DNA of 64,000 nt from Slackia sp. ZJ119. GTDB lineage: Bacteria > Actinomycetota > Coriobacteriia > Coriobacteriales > Eggerthellaceae. The translations under genes and the position numbers were made by a program. The notes under the pieces were generated by a model. That model worked only from the letters and a program-made list of their open reading frames with translations. It was not told where the DNA came from and ran no database searches. Below are positions 26,711-35,016 of this stretch, piece after piece. The DNA lies in contig NZ_JAAKEN010000003.1 in the NCBI RefSeq assembly GCF_011039175.1, positions 62,001 to 126,000 of the forward strand. The letters run 5' to 3'. The first letter of the stretch is position 1. Each line of letters begins with the position of its first letter.

Positions 26711-27542
26711 GACTGAACGCGACGATGCGTCCTCGTTTTCCTTTGGAAGCGAGGCGGGACGCACGCCGAACCTGCCGGGCGCCCTGGAGGCGCTTCTGTT
26801 CGTCACCGACGAGCCGGTGAGCACTTCGGTGCTGGCCACGATGTGCGGCGCGAAGCCAACCGAGGTGCAGCAAGCGCTCGCCGACGTGCAGACGCGCCTG
26901 GAAGAGCGCTGCTCGGGGCTGGTGCTGCGCGAGGTGGCGGGGGGCTGGCGGCTGTTCTCCAACCCGGCCTACCACGACCTCATCGAAGCCTACGTGCTGA
27001 GCTGGGACACGCGCAAGCTGTCGGCCGCGGCGATGGAGACGCTGGCGGTGGTCGCCTATGCCCAGCCGGTCACGCGCGGCGCCATCGCGTCCGTCCGCGG
27101 CGTGAACTCGGACAGCTCGCTGCATTCCCTCGTGGAAAAAGGCCTCGTGCGCGAAGTGGGCGTGGCCGACGCGCCCGGCAACCCCGCCCTGTACGGCACG
27201 AGCCGCACGTTTTTGGAGAAGTTCGGGCTGAGAAGCCCTGCCGACCTGCCGCCGCTTGCCGACTACGCGCCCGACGAGGAAACCGAAGCGCTCATCCGCG
27301 AGCGCCTGTCGGCGTCGAGATCCGAGGTCGTCGACGGGGAAGAGGCGCTCGCCGAGCTGCTGGCCGACGAGGGGGCTCGGGGCGCAGCGGTGGCCGCAGA
27401 TGCGGCCGCACCCGGCGCCCAGCCGGCGGCGTCTGGCGCGGAAGAGGAACCTGACCAGCTGCTTTCTGCGCTTGCAGGGTCGCTCGGGCTTGTCGAGAAG
27501 ATCGACTTCGACTCGCTGGTGTTCGAGACCGACGACGAATAG
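26703..27542 (+). CDS. scpB: Segregation and condensation protein B
   Basis: A 279-residue partner of ScpA with two winged-helix domains (LEALLFVTDEPVSTSVLA at the start and ETLAVVAYAQPVTRGAI in the second), ending the conserved core with LYGTSRTFLEKFGL. Beyond residue 190 there is a long Ala/Glu-rich acidic extension of about 85 residues (including EEALAELLADEGARGAAVA) not found in short ScpB proteins. The final residues IDFDSLVFETDDE are acidic. The start overlaps scpA; GGAGGAG precedes the ATG. Confidence 0.93.
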   Translation: MSETERDDASSFSFGSEAGRTPNLPGALEALLFVTDEPVSTSVLATMCGAKPTEVQQALADVQTRLEERCSGLVLREVAGGWRLFSNPAYHDLIEAYVLSWDTRKLSAAAMETLAVVAYAQPVTRGAIASVRGVNSDSSLHSLVEKGLVREVGVADAPGNPALYGTSRTFLEKFGLRSPADLPPLADYAPDEETEALIRERLSASRSEVVDGEEALAELLADEGARGAAVAADAAAPGAQPAASGAEEEPDQLLSALAGSLGLVEKIDFDSLVFETDDE

Positions 27543-27550
27543 GAGGGCCG

Positions 27551-28411
27551 GTGGACACGCAGCAGGGCAGCCGCGCAGACGAGCGCATCGTGCCGATGCG
27601 CCTGCAGAAGTTTTTGGCGCGGGCCGGCGCATCGAGCCGGCGCGGATCGGAAAACCTCATGACCGCCGGTCGCGTCACGGTGAACGGCCAGGTCGTCACC
27701 GAGCTGGGCAGCAAGGTCGACCCTGCGTGCGACGTGGTGGCCGTCGACGGGCGCGTCGTGTCGTGGGGCGCGTCCCCGACGACGATCATGCTGCACAAGC
27801 CGGCCGGCTTCGTGACGACCATGAGCGACCCGCACGGACGGGCGACCGTGGCCGACCTCGTCCCGACCGACCGGTATCCGGGCCTGTACCCGATCGGGCG
27901 CCTCGACGCCGACACCACGGGGCTTTTGCTGTTCTCCACCGACGGCGAGCTGGGGCATGGGCTTTTGCATCCTCGCCATCACGTGGAAAAGACCTACTGG
28001 GCGCTTGTGGAAGGCCGCCCCGGCCCGGCGGACGTGCGGGCGCTTTGCGACGGGGTGCTGCTTGAAGACGGCAGGACGGCCCCGGCGCGGGCCCGCGTCC
28101 TTGCGGGGTCCGAGCGCGACCGGGCGATGGCCTGCTTCGCCGGCCCCCGGCCGCACACCCACGCGCAGGCGCGGCAGCGCACGCGGGCGCACAAGGGGCG
28201 CGACGCGAGCGACTCGGTTGTGGAGCTGGTGCTCACCGAAGGTCGAAAACACCAGGTGAAACGCATGCTTGCGGCGGTCGGCCACCCGGTGGTGTCGCTG
28301 CATCGCGAAACGTTCGGCCCGCTTTCCTTGGCGGGGCTTGCCCGAGGGACGTGGCGAGAGCTGTCCGTGCGCGAGACGGAGGCGCTGCACCGGGCCGTCG
28401 GCGGCGCGTAG
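27551..28411 (+). CDS. rluB: 23S rRNA pseudouridine synthase, RluB/RsuA family
   Basis: A 286-residue pseudouridine synthase acting on large-subunit rRNA (or, less likely, 16S rRNA). An N-terminal S4 RNA-binding domain (MRLQKFLARAGASSRRGSENLM) precedes the catalytic core IMLHKPAGFVTT and the catalytic aspartate in YPIGRLDADTTGLLLFSTDG. An Arg/His-rich insertion around residues 195-220 (HTHAQARQRTRAHKGRD) is not typical and may add RNA contacts. It starts at GTG with GGAGG upstream, eight bases after scpB. The order scpA-scpB-rluB is conserved in Gram-positive bacteria. Confidence 0.92.
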   Translation: MDTQQGSRADERIVPMRLQKFLARAGASSRRGSENLMTAGRVTVNGQVVTELGSKVDPACDVVAVDGRVVSWGASPTTIMLHKPAGFVTTMSDPHGRATVADLVPTDRYPGLYPIGRLDADTTGLLLFSTDGELGHGLLHPRHHVEKTYWALVEGRPGPADVRALCDGVLLEDGRTAPARARVLAGSERDRAMACFAGPRPHTHAQARQRTRAHKGRDASDSVVELVLTEGRKHQVKRMLAAVGHPVVSLHRETFGPLSLAGLARGTWRELSVRETEALHRAVGGA

Positions 28412-28528
28412 GACGCCTGTCGGGCGGGCGGCGTGCGCTTTTCGCGGCCGTGCGCCTGTTTTGCCTGCGCTCGGCTGCCGGGGCCGTCGCCGTTTGCCGA
28501 GGGGGGCCGTGGCCGCAACGCGTCGTGC

Positions 28529-28534
28529 TAGAAT
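28529..28534 (+). promoter_or_regulatory. Possible -10 box upstream of tyrA
   Basis: TAGAAT, 51 bases before the tyrA ATG, in the 174-base gap after rluB. No clear -35 is visible. The same hexamer occurs before rpe (40391) and before the Nif3-like gene (43166). Confidence 0.35.
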
Positions 28535-28585
28535 AGGCGGACGCGTGCGCATGCACGCCTGCAAGAAAGAAAGGTTCTGTTCATA

Positions 28586-29749
28586 ATGGCAGATCGCAAC
28601 GACAACGAGCCGTGCTTTTCACGCATCGCCGTCATCGGCATCGGGCTGATCGGCGCTTCGTTCGCTGCGGCGGTGCGGCAGCGTTGGCCGCAGACGGCGC
28701 TTTTGGCGGTCGACGTTGACGACGCCGCGCTGCAAAGCGCCCTCGCGCACGGCTGGGCCACCGCCGCCGCGCGGCCGGAAAGCCCGGAATTCAAATGCTA
28801 CGTGCAGGAAGGCTGCGACCTGGTGATGATCGCCACGCCGGTCGGCGCGGCCGAAGGCTATCTCGAAAGCCTGGCCGCGTGGGGTTACGACGGCATCGTC
28901 ACCGACGTCGGCTCTACGAAGGCTCGCATCTCGGCCATCGCCGCCGACGTGCTGCCCCATCCGGAAAACTACGTGCCGGGCCACCCGATGGCCGGGTCCG
29001 AGAAAAGCGGCATCGCCGGCGCCCGCCCCGACCTGTTCAAAGGCGCCCATTGGATCTTGTGCCCGGACGCCGCCATGCCGGCCGAGCATTTCCCGCGCCT
29101 GCACGAGCTGGTCACCTCGATCGGTGCCCGCGTCGTGGCGCTGCCGCGCGAAGACCACGACGCCGCGGTGGCGGTCGTGTCGCACGTGCCCCACTTCGTG
29201 GCGTCGTCGCTCGTGCAGCTGGCGCACCGCCACGCCGACGAGCAGCAGGCCCTCATGCGCCTTGCCGCCGGCGGCTTCAAGGACACCACGCGCATCGCGG
29301 CCGGCTCGCCGGAGCTGTGGTGCGGCATCGCGTTCGACAACAAAGAGGCGCTTTTGGCGGGGCTCGTCGAAATGCAGCAGATCATCGGCCAGTTCGCCGA
29401 CGCGCTGCGCCGCGACGACAAGGCGGCCCTCACCGGGCTTTTGGCCGACGCCGCCGAGGTGCGCCGCGCCTTGCCGGCCGCCTGGGTGCCTTCCACCGAG
29501 CGGCTGCTCGAGGTGCGCATTCCCATGGAAGACCGTCCGGGCGTCGTTGCCGAAGTGACGACTGTCGCCAGCTCGGTCGGGTGCAACATCCAGTCCATCG
29601 AGATCGACCACGTGACCGAAGACAGCGCCGTGCTCTCCCTTGTCCTCACCGACGAAGGCGACGTGGGCAAGCTGTCCGTGCATCTCATCAACGCCGGCTT
29701 TTCGGTGTCTTTCAACCCTCTGACCGCGAAGGAGCATGCCCATGTCTAG
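28586..29749 (+). CDS. tyrA: Prephenate dehydrogenase with ACT domain
   Basis: A 387-residue NAD(P)-dependent enzyme making 4-hydroxyphenylpyruvate for tyrosine synthesis. The Rossmann fingerprint is IAVIGIGLIGASFA near residue 14; the substrate region GHPMAGSEKSGIAGA and HVPHFVASSLV (catalytic histidine) follow. A C-terminal ACT domain (VRIPMEDRPGVVAEV near residue 310 onwards) is the probable tyrosine-sensing module, as in Gram-positive TyrA. It overlaps aroA by eight bases, so aromatic-pathway genes are translationally coupled here. Confidence 0.94.
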   Translation: MADRNDNEPCFSRIAVIGIGLIGASFAAAVRQRWPQTALLAVDVDDAALQSALAHGWATAAARPESPEFKCYVQEGCDLVMIATPVGAAEGYLESLAAWGYDGIVTDVGSTKARISAIAADVLPHPENYVPGHPMAGSEKSGIAGARPDLFKGAHWILCPDAAMPAEHFPRLHELVTSIGARVVALPREDHDAAVAVVSHVPHFVASSLVQLAHRHADEQQALMRLAAGGFKDTTRIAAGSPELWCGIAFDNKEALLAGLVEMQQIIGQFADALRRDDKAALTGLLADAAEVRRALPAAWVPSTERLLEVRIPMEDRPGVVAEVTTVASSVGCNIQSIEIDHVTEDSAVLSLVLTDEGDVGKLSVHLINAGFSVSFNPLTAKEHAHV

Positions 29750-31067
29750 CTCGTCAGCCGTCCGCATCGAGCCGCTTTCGCGGCCGCTCGCCGGAAGCGT
29801 CCGCGTTCCCGGCGACAAGTCCATCTCGCATAGGGCCGTGCTGTTCTCGGCCATGGCGGAGGGCACGTCCACGCTTTCCGGCGTGCTCGATTCCGAAGAC
29901 GTGCGCTCGTCGATGAAGGTGGTCGAAGCCCTGGGCGCGAAGGTCGCGCTGGACAAGCAGCCCGACGGCAGCCTTGCCGGCGAGGTGCGCGGCTGGGGAA
30001 GCGAAGGGCCGCGCCAGCCGGAAGGCCCGCTTGACTGCGGCAACTCCGGCACGACGGCACGCCTGCTCATGGGGGTGCTCGCGCCGTGGGACGTCGAAGC
30101 GGAGATCACCGGCGACGAGTCGCTCACGCGCCGTCCCATGCGCCGCATCACGGCCCCGCTCATGAAGATGGGCGTGCGCTTTTCGCCCGACGGCAAAGAG
30201 ACGCTGCCGCTCGTCGAGCGCGGCGCAAGCGCCCTGCGCCCGATCACCTATGACTCTCCCATGGCGTCTGCCCAGCTCAAGACCGCGGTTTTGCTGGCGG
30301 GCGTCTATGCCGGCGGCACCACCACCGTAAACGAGCCCGCGCCGTCGCGCAACCACACCGAGCTCATGCTGCCCGAATTCGGCGTCAAGACCACCGCCGG
30401 GGAACGCACGGCGTCGGTCGTGGGGCCGGCGCGGCTTGAGGCCTGCGACGTGCACGTGCCGGGCGACCCGTCTTCCGCGGCGTTTTTGGCGTGCGCGGCC
30501 GTTCTGAAGCCTGGCTCGGACGTGACCATCGAAAACGTCAGCCTCAACACGGCCCGCATCGGATTCGTCCGCACGCTCGAGCGCATGGGCGCCGACGTTT
30601 CCATCGCGCGTACCGGCGTGGCCGGCAAAGAGCCCTTCGGCACCATTTCGGTTCGCTTCACCCCGCGCCTGCGCGGCTGCGAGGTGCCGGCCGACAAGAT
30701 AGCCTCCATCGTCGACGAGATTCCCGTGCTCGCGCTCGTCGCGGCGCATGCGCAGGGCATCACCGTTTTCCGCGAGGTGGGCGAGCTGCGCGTGAAGGAA
30801 ACCGACCGGCTGCGGGCCGTCATCGACGGGCTGGAGGCGCTTGGCGTGGACGCTTGGGAAGACGGCAACGACCTGCACATCGAGGGACAGCCGGGCCTCG
30901 TTGCGCCGGCGGGGCTCGTCTTCGATTCAGGCGGCGACCATCGCCTGGCCATGACCTGGGCGCTTGTGGGCCTTGTCGGGCGCGAGCCTGTGGACGTGAA
31001 AGACTTCGAGTGCGTTGCAATCAGCTATCCTGGTTTTCTCGACGACATGGAAAGGTTGGCGTCATGA
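29742..31067 (+). CDS. aroA: 3-phosphoshikimate 1-carboxyvinyltransferase (EPSP synthase)
   Basis: A 441-residue enzyme of the shikimate pathway joining PEP to shikimate 3-phosphate. Conserved segments: VPGDKSISHRAVLFSAMA (substrate lysine and arginine), DCGNSGTTARLLMG (the position tied to glyphosate sensitivity), VPGDPSSAAFLACAA, and VKETDRLRAVIDGLEALG, with the final HRLAMTWALVG. The alanine-free 'LDCGNSGTTARL' is of the usual class. I chose ATG 29742, seven bases after AAGGAG, over ATG 29736. It overlaps tyrA upstream and cmk downstream by four bases. Confidence 0.96.
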   Translation: MSSSSAVRIEPLSRPLAGSVRVPGDKSISHRAVLFSAMAEGTSTLSGVLDSEDVRSSMKVVEALGAKVALDKQPDGSLAGEVRGWGSEGPRQPEGPLDCGNSGTTARLLMGVLAPWDVEAEITGDESLTRRPMRRITAPLMKMGVRFSPDGKETLPLVERGASALRPITYDSPMASAQLKTAVLLAGVYAGGTTTVNEPAPSRNHTELMLPEFGVKTTAGERTASVVGPARLEACDVHVPGDPSSAAFLACAAVLKPGSDVTIENVSLNTARIGFVRTLERMGADVSIARTGVAGKEPFGTISVRFTPRLRGCEVPADKIASIVDEIPVLALVAAHAQGITVFREVGELRVKETDRLRAVIDGLEALGVDAWEDGNDLHIEGQPGLVAPAGLVFDSGGDHRLAMTWALVGLVGREPVDVKDFECVAISYPGFLDDMERLAS

Positions 31068-31768
31068 TCGTAGCCATCGACGGCCCGAGCGGGGCCGGAA
31101 AGTCCACCGTTGCGAAGGCGGTCGCCCACACGCTGGGGTTTTCGTGCCTCGACACGGGGGCGATGTACCGCGCCGTGGCATGCAAGGCGCTTGCCGACGG
31201 CGTCGACTTGTCCGATGCCGACGCGCTGGCGGCCATCGCCCGCGACGCGCGCATCGAGTTTCTCCACCAGCGCGGCGAGCCCATGCCGAGCCAGGTGGCG
31301 ATCGACGGGCGCGACGTGACCGCCGCCATCCGCACCGGAGACGTCGATCGCGCCGTCAGCCCCGTGTCCGCCGTTCCGGCCGTGCGAGAGGCGCTCGTCG
31401 CCCAGCAGCAGCGCATCGGCCGGGCGGGAGATTACGTCGTGGAAGGCCGCGACATCGGCACGGCGGTGTTTCCCGAAGCCGCGGTGAAGGTGTTTCTCAC
31501 GGCGTCGGCCGAAGAGCGGGCGCACCGCCGCGTGCGGCAAAACGTCGACCGCTCGGTCGGCTCCATCGACTTCGACGAAGTGCTCGCCGACATCGTGCGC
31601 CGCGACGAGCTGGACTCGTCCCGCGCGTCATCGCCGCTGCGGGCCGCCGACGACGCCGTCGTGCTCGATTCCACGGCCATGCACATCGAAGAGGTCATCG
31701 GCGCCATCTGCGAGCTTGCCCGCGCCGCGCAGGCCGGCCGCGCCGCTGCGCCGAACGACGGGGCGTAG
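31064..31768 (+). CDS. cmk: Cytidylate kinase
   Basis: A 234-residue (d)CMP kinase. The N-terminal P-loop is IDGPSGAGKSTVAKAVA, followed by LGFSCLDTGAMYRAVA (CMP-binding) and the conserved DGRDVTAAIRTGDVD, VEGRDIGTAVFPEA and RDELDSSRASSPLRAADDA motifs. The ATG overlaps the aroA stop (ATGA). The aroA-cmk-plsC order is common in Gram-positive and cyanobacterial genomes. Confidence 0.96.
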   Translation: MIVAIDGPSGAGKSTVAKAVAHTLGFSCLDTGAMYRAVACKALADGVDLSDADALAAIARDARIEFLHQRGEPMPSQVAIDGRDVTAAIRTGDVDRAVSPVSAVPAVREALVAQQQRIGRAGDYVVEGRDIGTAVFPEAAVKVFLTASAEERAHRRVRQNVDRSVGSIDFDEVLADIVRRDELDSSRASSPLRAADDAVVLDSTAMHIEEVIGAICELARAAQAGRAAAPNDGA

Positions 31769-31773
31769 GCGCC

Positions 31774-32652
31774 ATGGGACTCATCCTTTCCCAAGAAGAG
31801 ATGTGGGACCGCTCTTTGGGCGGCACGTCCGACAACAAGCAGATCACGCACTGGTGCGGCAACGTGATCTATGCGGTCATCGGCTTTCTGTGCAAGGTGC
31901 TGTTCCGCTATCGCGTCGACAACCGCGAAAGCCTGCGCGGCTTTCACAACGAGACCGGCGTCGTCGTCGTGTGCAACCACACCTCGTTTCTGGACGTCGT
32001 GTTCATCTACCTGGCCGCCCGCTGCAAGCAGTGGGTGCGCCTCATGGGCCGCGAAACGCTCTTCGACAACGCCGGCGGCCTGCTCGGGCAGGTGCTCAGC
32101 CGCGTTGGCGCCTTCCCGGTGAAGCGCGACAGCGCCGATCGGACCGCCATCAAGCGGGCGGCGGCCATGCTCAAAAACAACGAGCTCGTGGGCATTCTGC
32201 CCGAAGGCACCCGGCGCGGCAAAGGGTCGCTTGCGCCCGAGCTACACGCCGGCGCCGCCTTCATCGCGAAGATGGGGCACGCGCCCATCCTTCCCATGAC
32301 GGTGCGCAACGCCGAAAACGTCAAACGCAAAGGCGAGCGCGTGCGCTTTCCGAAGATCACCGTGGAATACGGCGATCCCGTCCTTGTGGGCGACTTCGAC
32401 TTTTTGCCGAAGGACGAGCGGCTGGAGGCCTGCACGTGGTACGCCATGCGCGAGTGCTTCGCCCTGTCGCTTCGGGTGTCGCCCGAAGAGGTGGACATGG
32501 CCGCGCTGTTTCCGAACGGCAAGGACTACACGTCGACGTTCCAGCTGCACGAGGTGCCGCGCCACACGACGGCCGAAGTCGTGGCTGACATCCGGCGCGA
32601 CCGGGAAGAGAAGCGACGCCGTCGGGCCGAGAAGGGAGGCGAGGCGGCATGA
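31774..32652 (+). CDS. plsC: 1-acyl-sn-glycerol-3-phosphate acyltransferase
   Basis: A 292-residue membrane-associated acyltransferase making phosphatidic acid from lysophosphatidate. The H-x4-D catalytic motif is in VVVCNHTSFLDVVF, the phosphate-binding motif is LPEGTRRGKGSL, and GAFPVKRDSADR lies between. A hydrophobic stretch near residue 35 (IYAVIGFLCKVLF) anchors it. It has a basic/acidic C-terminal tail (REEKRRRRAEKGG). It overlaps ispH by four bases. PlsY, the enzyme making its substrate, is encoded 3.7 kb downstream in the same run. Confidence 0.93.
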   Translation: MGLILSQEEMWDRSLGGTSDNKQITHWCGNVIYAVIGFLCKVLFRYRVDNRESLRGFHNETGVVVVCNHTSFLDVVFIYLAARCKQWVRLMGRETLFDNAGGLLGQVLSRVGAFPVKRDSADRTAIKRAAAMLKNNELVGILPEGTRRGKGSLAPELHAGAAFIAKMGHAPILPMTVRNAENVKRKGERVRFPKITVEYGDPVLVGDFDFLPKDERLEACTWYAMRECFALSLRVSPEEVDMAALFPNGKDYTSTFQLHEVPRHTTAEVVADIRRDREEKRRRRAEKGGEAA

Positions 32653-33488
32653 AGGTGGTCAGGGCGCACTACGCAGGCGCCTGCTACGGGGTGCAGCGTG
32701 CTTTGAGCATGGCGAACGACGTGGTGGCGCGGGGCGAGGCGGCTTGCACGCTCGGGCCGCTGATCCACAACCCCCAGGTCGTTGACGACTTGGCCGCCCG
32801 CGGCGTGTCGGTGGCGCGTTGCGTGGAAGACGTGGCCGACGGCGACGTGATGATCATTCGCAGCCACGGCGTGACGCCGCAGGTGCGCGACGCGGCCGCC
32901 TTGCGCGGACTGGCGGTGCTCGACGCCACGTGCCCGCACGTGGCCCGCGCCCAGAAGGCGGCGGAAAACCTGGCGCGGCAGGGCTGCCACGTCGTTGTGG
33001 TGGGCGAGGCGGGGCATCCCGAAGTGGAAGGCCTCACCGCGTACGCCCGCGGCGCCGGAGGCGCGGTGGACGTGGTCGCCGGCCCGGGCGAGCTGCCCGA
33101 CGGGCTGTGCGACCCGGTGGGCGTGGTCGTGCAGACGACCCAGATGCAAGAACAGCTGGACGCGGTCGTGGAGGCGCTGCGCGTGCGCGGCCTGTCTCCG
33201 GTGGTGAAAGACACCGTGTGCTTCGCGACGCGCCAGCGCCAGGAAGCGGCGGCCGAGCTTGCGCAGACGGTCGACGCGATGGTGATCATCGGCGGGCGCA
33301 ACTCGTCGAACACCACGCGGCTTGCCGAGATCTGCGCGAAGGCGTGCGAACGGTCGTTTCATGTGGAAGCCGCCGACGAGATCGATCCGGCGTGGTTTCG
33401 CGGCTGCCTCACGGTCGGCGTGACGGCGGGGGCGTCCACGCCCGAAGACCAGATCCAAGCCATCGAAGACGTGCTCGGCGCCCTGTAG
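32649..33488 (+). CDS. ispH: 4-hydroxy-3-methylbut-2-enyl diphosphate reductase
   Basis: A 279-residue [4Fe-4S] enzyme, the last step of the MEP isoprenoid pathway. The three cluster cysteines are in AGACYGVQRAL, LDATCPHVARAQ and KDTVCFATRQRQE; GGRNSSNTTRLAEIC is the conserved substrate-binding segment and VVQTTQMQEQL holds the Thr region. No ribosomal S1 fusion is present. It is coupled to plsC by an ATGA overlap and ends 78 bases before the radical-SAM gene. Confidence 0.96.
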   Translation: MKVVRAHYAGACYGVQRALSMANDVVARGEAACTLGPLIHNPQVVDDLAARGVSVARCVEDVADGDVMIIRSHGVTPQVRDAAALRGLAVLDATCPHVARAQKAAENLARQGCHVVVVGEAGHPEVEGLTAYARGAGGAVDVVAGPGELPDGLCDPVGVVVQTTQMQEQLDAVVEALRVRGLSPVVKDTVCFATRQRQEAAAELAQTVDAMVIIGGRNSSNTTRLAEICAKACERSFHVEAADEIDPAWFRGCLTVGVTAGASTPEDQIQAIEDVLGAL

Positions 33489-33566
33489 GGCGGCTGCCCG
33501 GCGCAGGCGTCCCGGAGGCGCCGCCGCCCCGGCGCGGCGGCAAGGTGTGAGAAAGCGAGGTCGGCC

Positions 33567-35003
33567 GTGGAAGCCTATCCGAATGCGGACATCGAGCGAG
33601 CGGCGGCGCGGGGCTGCGCCGACGGCTGCGACGACGCGGCTGTTCGGGCACTCGTCGCCGCCGTCGAGCCGCAAAGCCCGGCCGACGACGCGGGCTTTGC
33701 TCCGGGCTGCTGGGTGACCTCGGTGGACGGGCATCCGGTGCGCGACCTCATCGACTGGCGCTGGCTTTCCGCCGACGACGTCATACGGCTCGGCTACATC
33801 GATCTGGACGGCGAATCGGGCGAGGTCGAGCTTGAGCGCGAGCCGTGGGAAGACTGGGGCTTCACGTTCGAAGGCGTCGTGTTCGACGGCGTGCGGCAGT
33901 GCCGAAACGCCTGCACGTTCTGCTTCATGCGCCAGCTGCCGCGCGGCATGCGCCCCTCGCTCACGCTGCGCGACGACGACTTCCGCCTGAGCTTTCTGTC
34001 CGGCACGTTCGTGACGCTCACCAACCTTTCCGCCGCCGACGAGCAGCGCATCCTCGACCAGGTCATATCGCCTTTGCGCGTGTCGCTGCACGCGACGGAC
34101 GCCGACGTGCGACGCCGCATCATCGGCAAGCATGCCGCCCACGGCCTGGAAGCGCTCGACCGGCTGCTTGCCGCCGGCATCGAATTCCACGCGCAGGTCG
34201 TGCTCATGCCGGGCGTCAACGACGGCGCCGTGCTCGCCGAGACCCTTGCGTGGGCCTACGAGCGCCCCGGCATGTTGGACGTGTGCATCGTGCCGCTCGG
34301 CTACACCAAGCACCAAACGGCCTTCGACCGCAGCTTCAACGACGCGGCTTCGGCCCGCGCCGTGCTCGACCAGCTGGAGCCCGTGCAGCGCCGCGCGTGC
34401 GCCGAGCGGGGGACGCCCTGGGTCTTCGCCGCCGACGAGTTCTACCTGAGCGCCTACGGACCGCGCCTGCTCGACCATCTGCCCCCTGCCGCGTTCTACG
34501 GCGACTTCTCCATGTACGAAGACGGCGTGGGCATCGTTCGCGCCTACGTCGACGACTGGGAGGCGTCGGCGCCGCTGCAGGCTGCGTGCGCGTCTGCCCT
34601 GCGCCGTGAAAACGTGCGCGTCCGTCTGCTGCAGGGGCTTGCCATGAAGCCGGTGTGGGACGCGCTGCTGCCGAAAAGCCCGCTTGCCGGCCTTGTCGAG
34701 CCCCTGTTCGTGCCGAACGACTACTTCGGCGGCAACGTCGACGTGACCGGGCTGTTGTGCGGGTGCGACATGGCCGCCGCCGTGCGCCGCGAAGCCGCCG
34801 CTTGGGCATGCGACGGCGCGACGGCGCTTTTCGCCGTTCCGCGCGTGGCGTTCAACGACGACGGGGTAACGCTTGACGGCATGGATCTGGAAGAAATGCA
34901 AAGGGCCGCGGGCGCACCGATGGCCGTGGTATCCTGTAACCCTTCCGAATTTCTGCTCGAGTTCTCATCCGGCGCCCGGACATCGGGCCGCCGGCACGCA
35001 TAA
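33567..35003 (+). CDS. DUF512 radical SAM protein with N-terminal PDZ-like domain
   Basis: A 478-residue protein of the PDZ-radical SAM-DUF512 family common in clostridia and actinobacteria. Residues 25-90 resemble a PDZ domain (SPADDAGFAPGCWVTSVDGHPV). The cluster motif follows near residue 112: CRNACTFCFMRQLP, a C-x3-C-x2-C arrangement. A TIM-barrel-like segment carries LSFLSGTFVTLTNL and the HAQVVLMPGVNDG strand, and the DUF512 domain occupies the C-terminal half (AADEFYLSAYG, NDYFGGNVDVTGLLCG). Its substrate is unknown. In many genomes it lies immediately before der, as here (13 bases between them), suggesting a role near ribosome assembly. GTG start. Confidence 0.88.
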   Translation: MEAYPNADIERAAARGCADGCDDAAVRALVAAVEPQSPADDAGFAPGCWVTSVDGHPVRDLIDWRWLSADDVIRLGYIDLDGESGEVELEREPWEDWGFTFEGVVFDGVRQCRNACTFCFMRQLPRGMRPSLTLRDDDFRLSFLSGTFVTLTNLSAADEQRILDQVISPLRVSLHATDADVRRRIIGKHAAHGLEALDRLLAAGIEFHAQVVLMPGVNDGAVLAETLAWAYERPGMLDVCIVPLGYTKHQTAFDRSFNDAASARAVLDQLEPVQRRACAERGTPWVFAADEFYLSAYGPRLLDHLPPAAFYGDFSMYEDGVGIVRAYVDDWEASAPLQAACASALRRENVRVRLLQGLAMKPVWDALLPKSPLAGLVEPLFVPNDYFGGNVDVTGLLCGCDMAAAVRREAAAWACDGATALFAVPRVAFNDDGVTLDGMDLEEMQRAAGAPMAVVSCNPSEFLLEFSSGARTSGRRHA

Positions 35004-35016
35004 GATTGGATCTGTC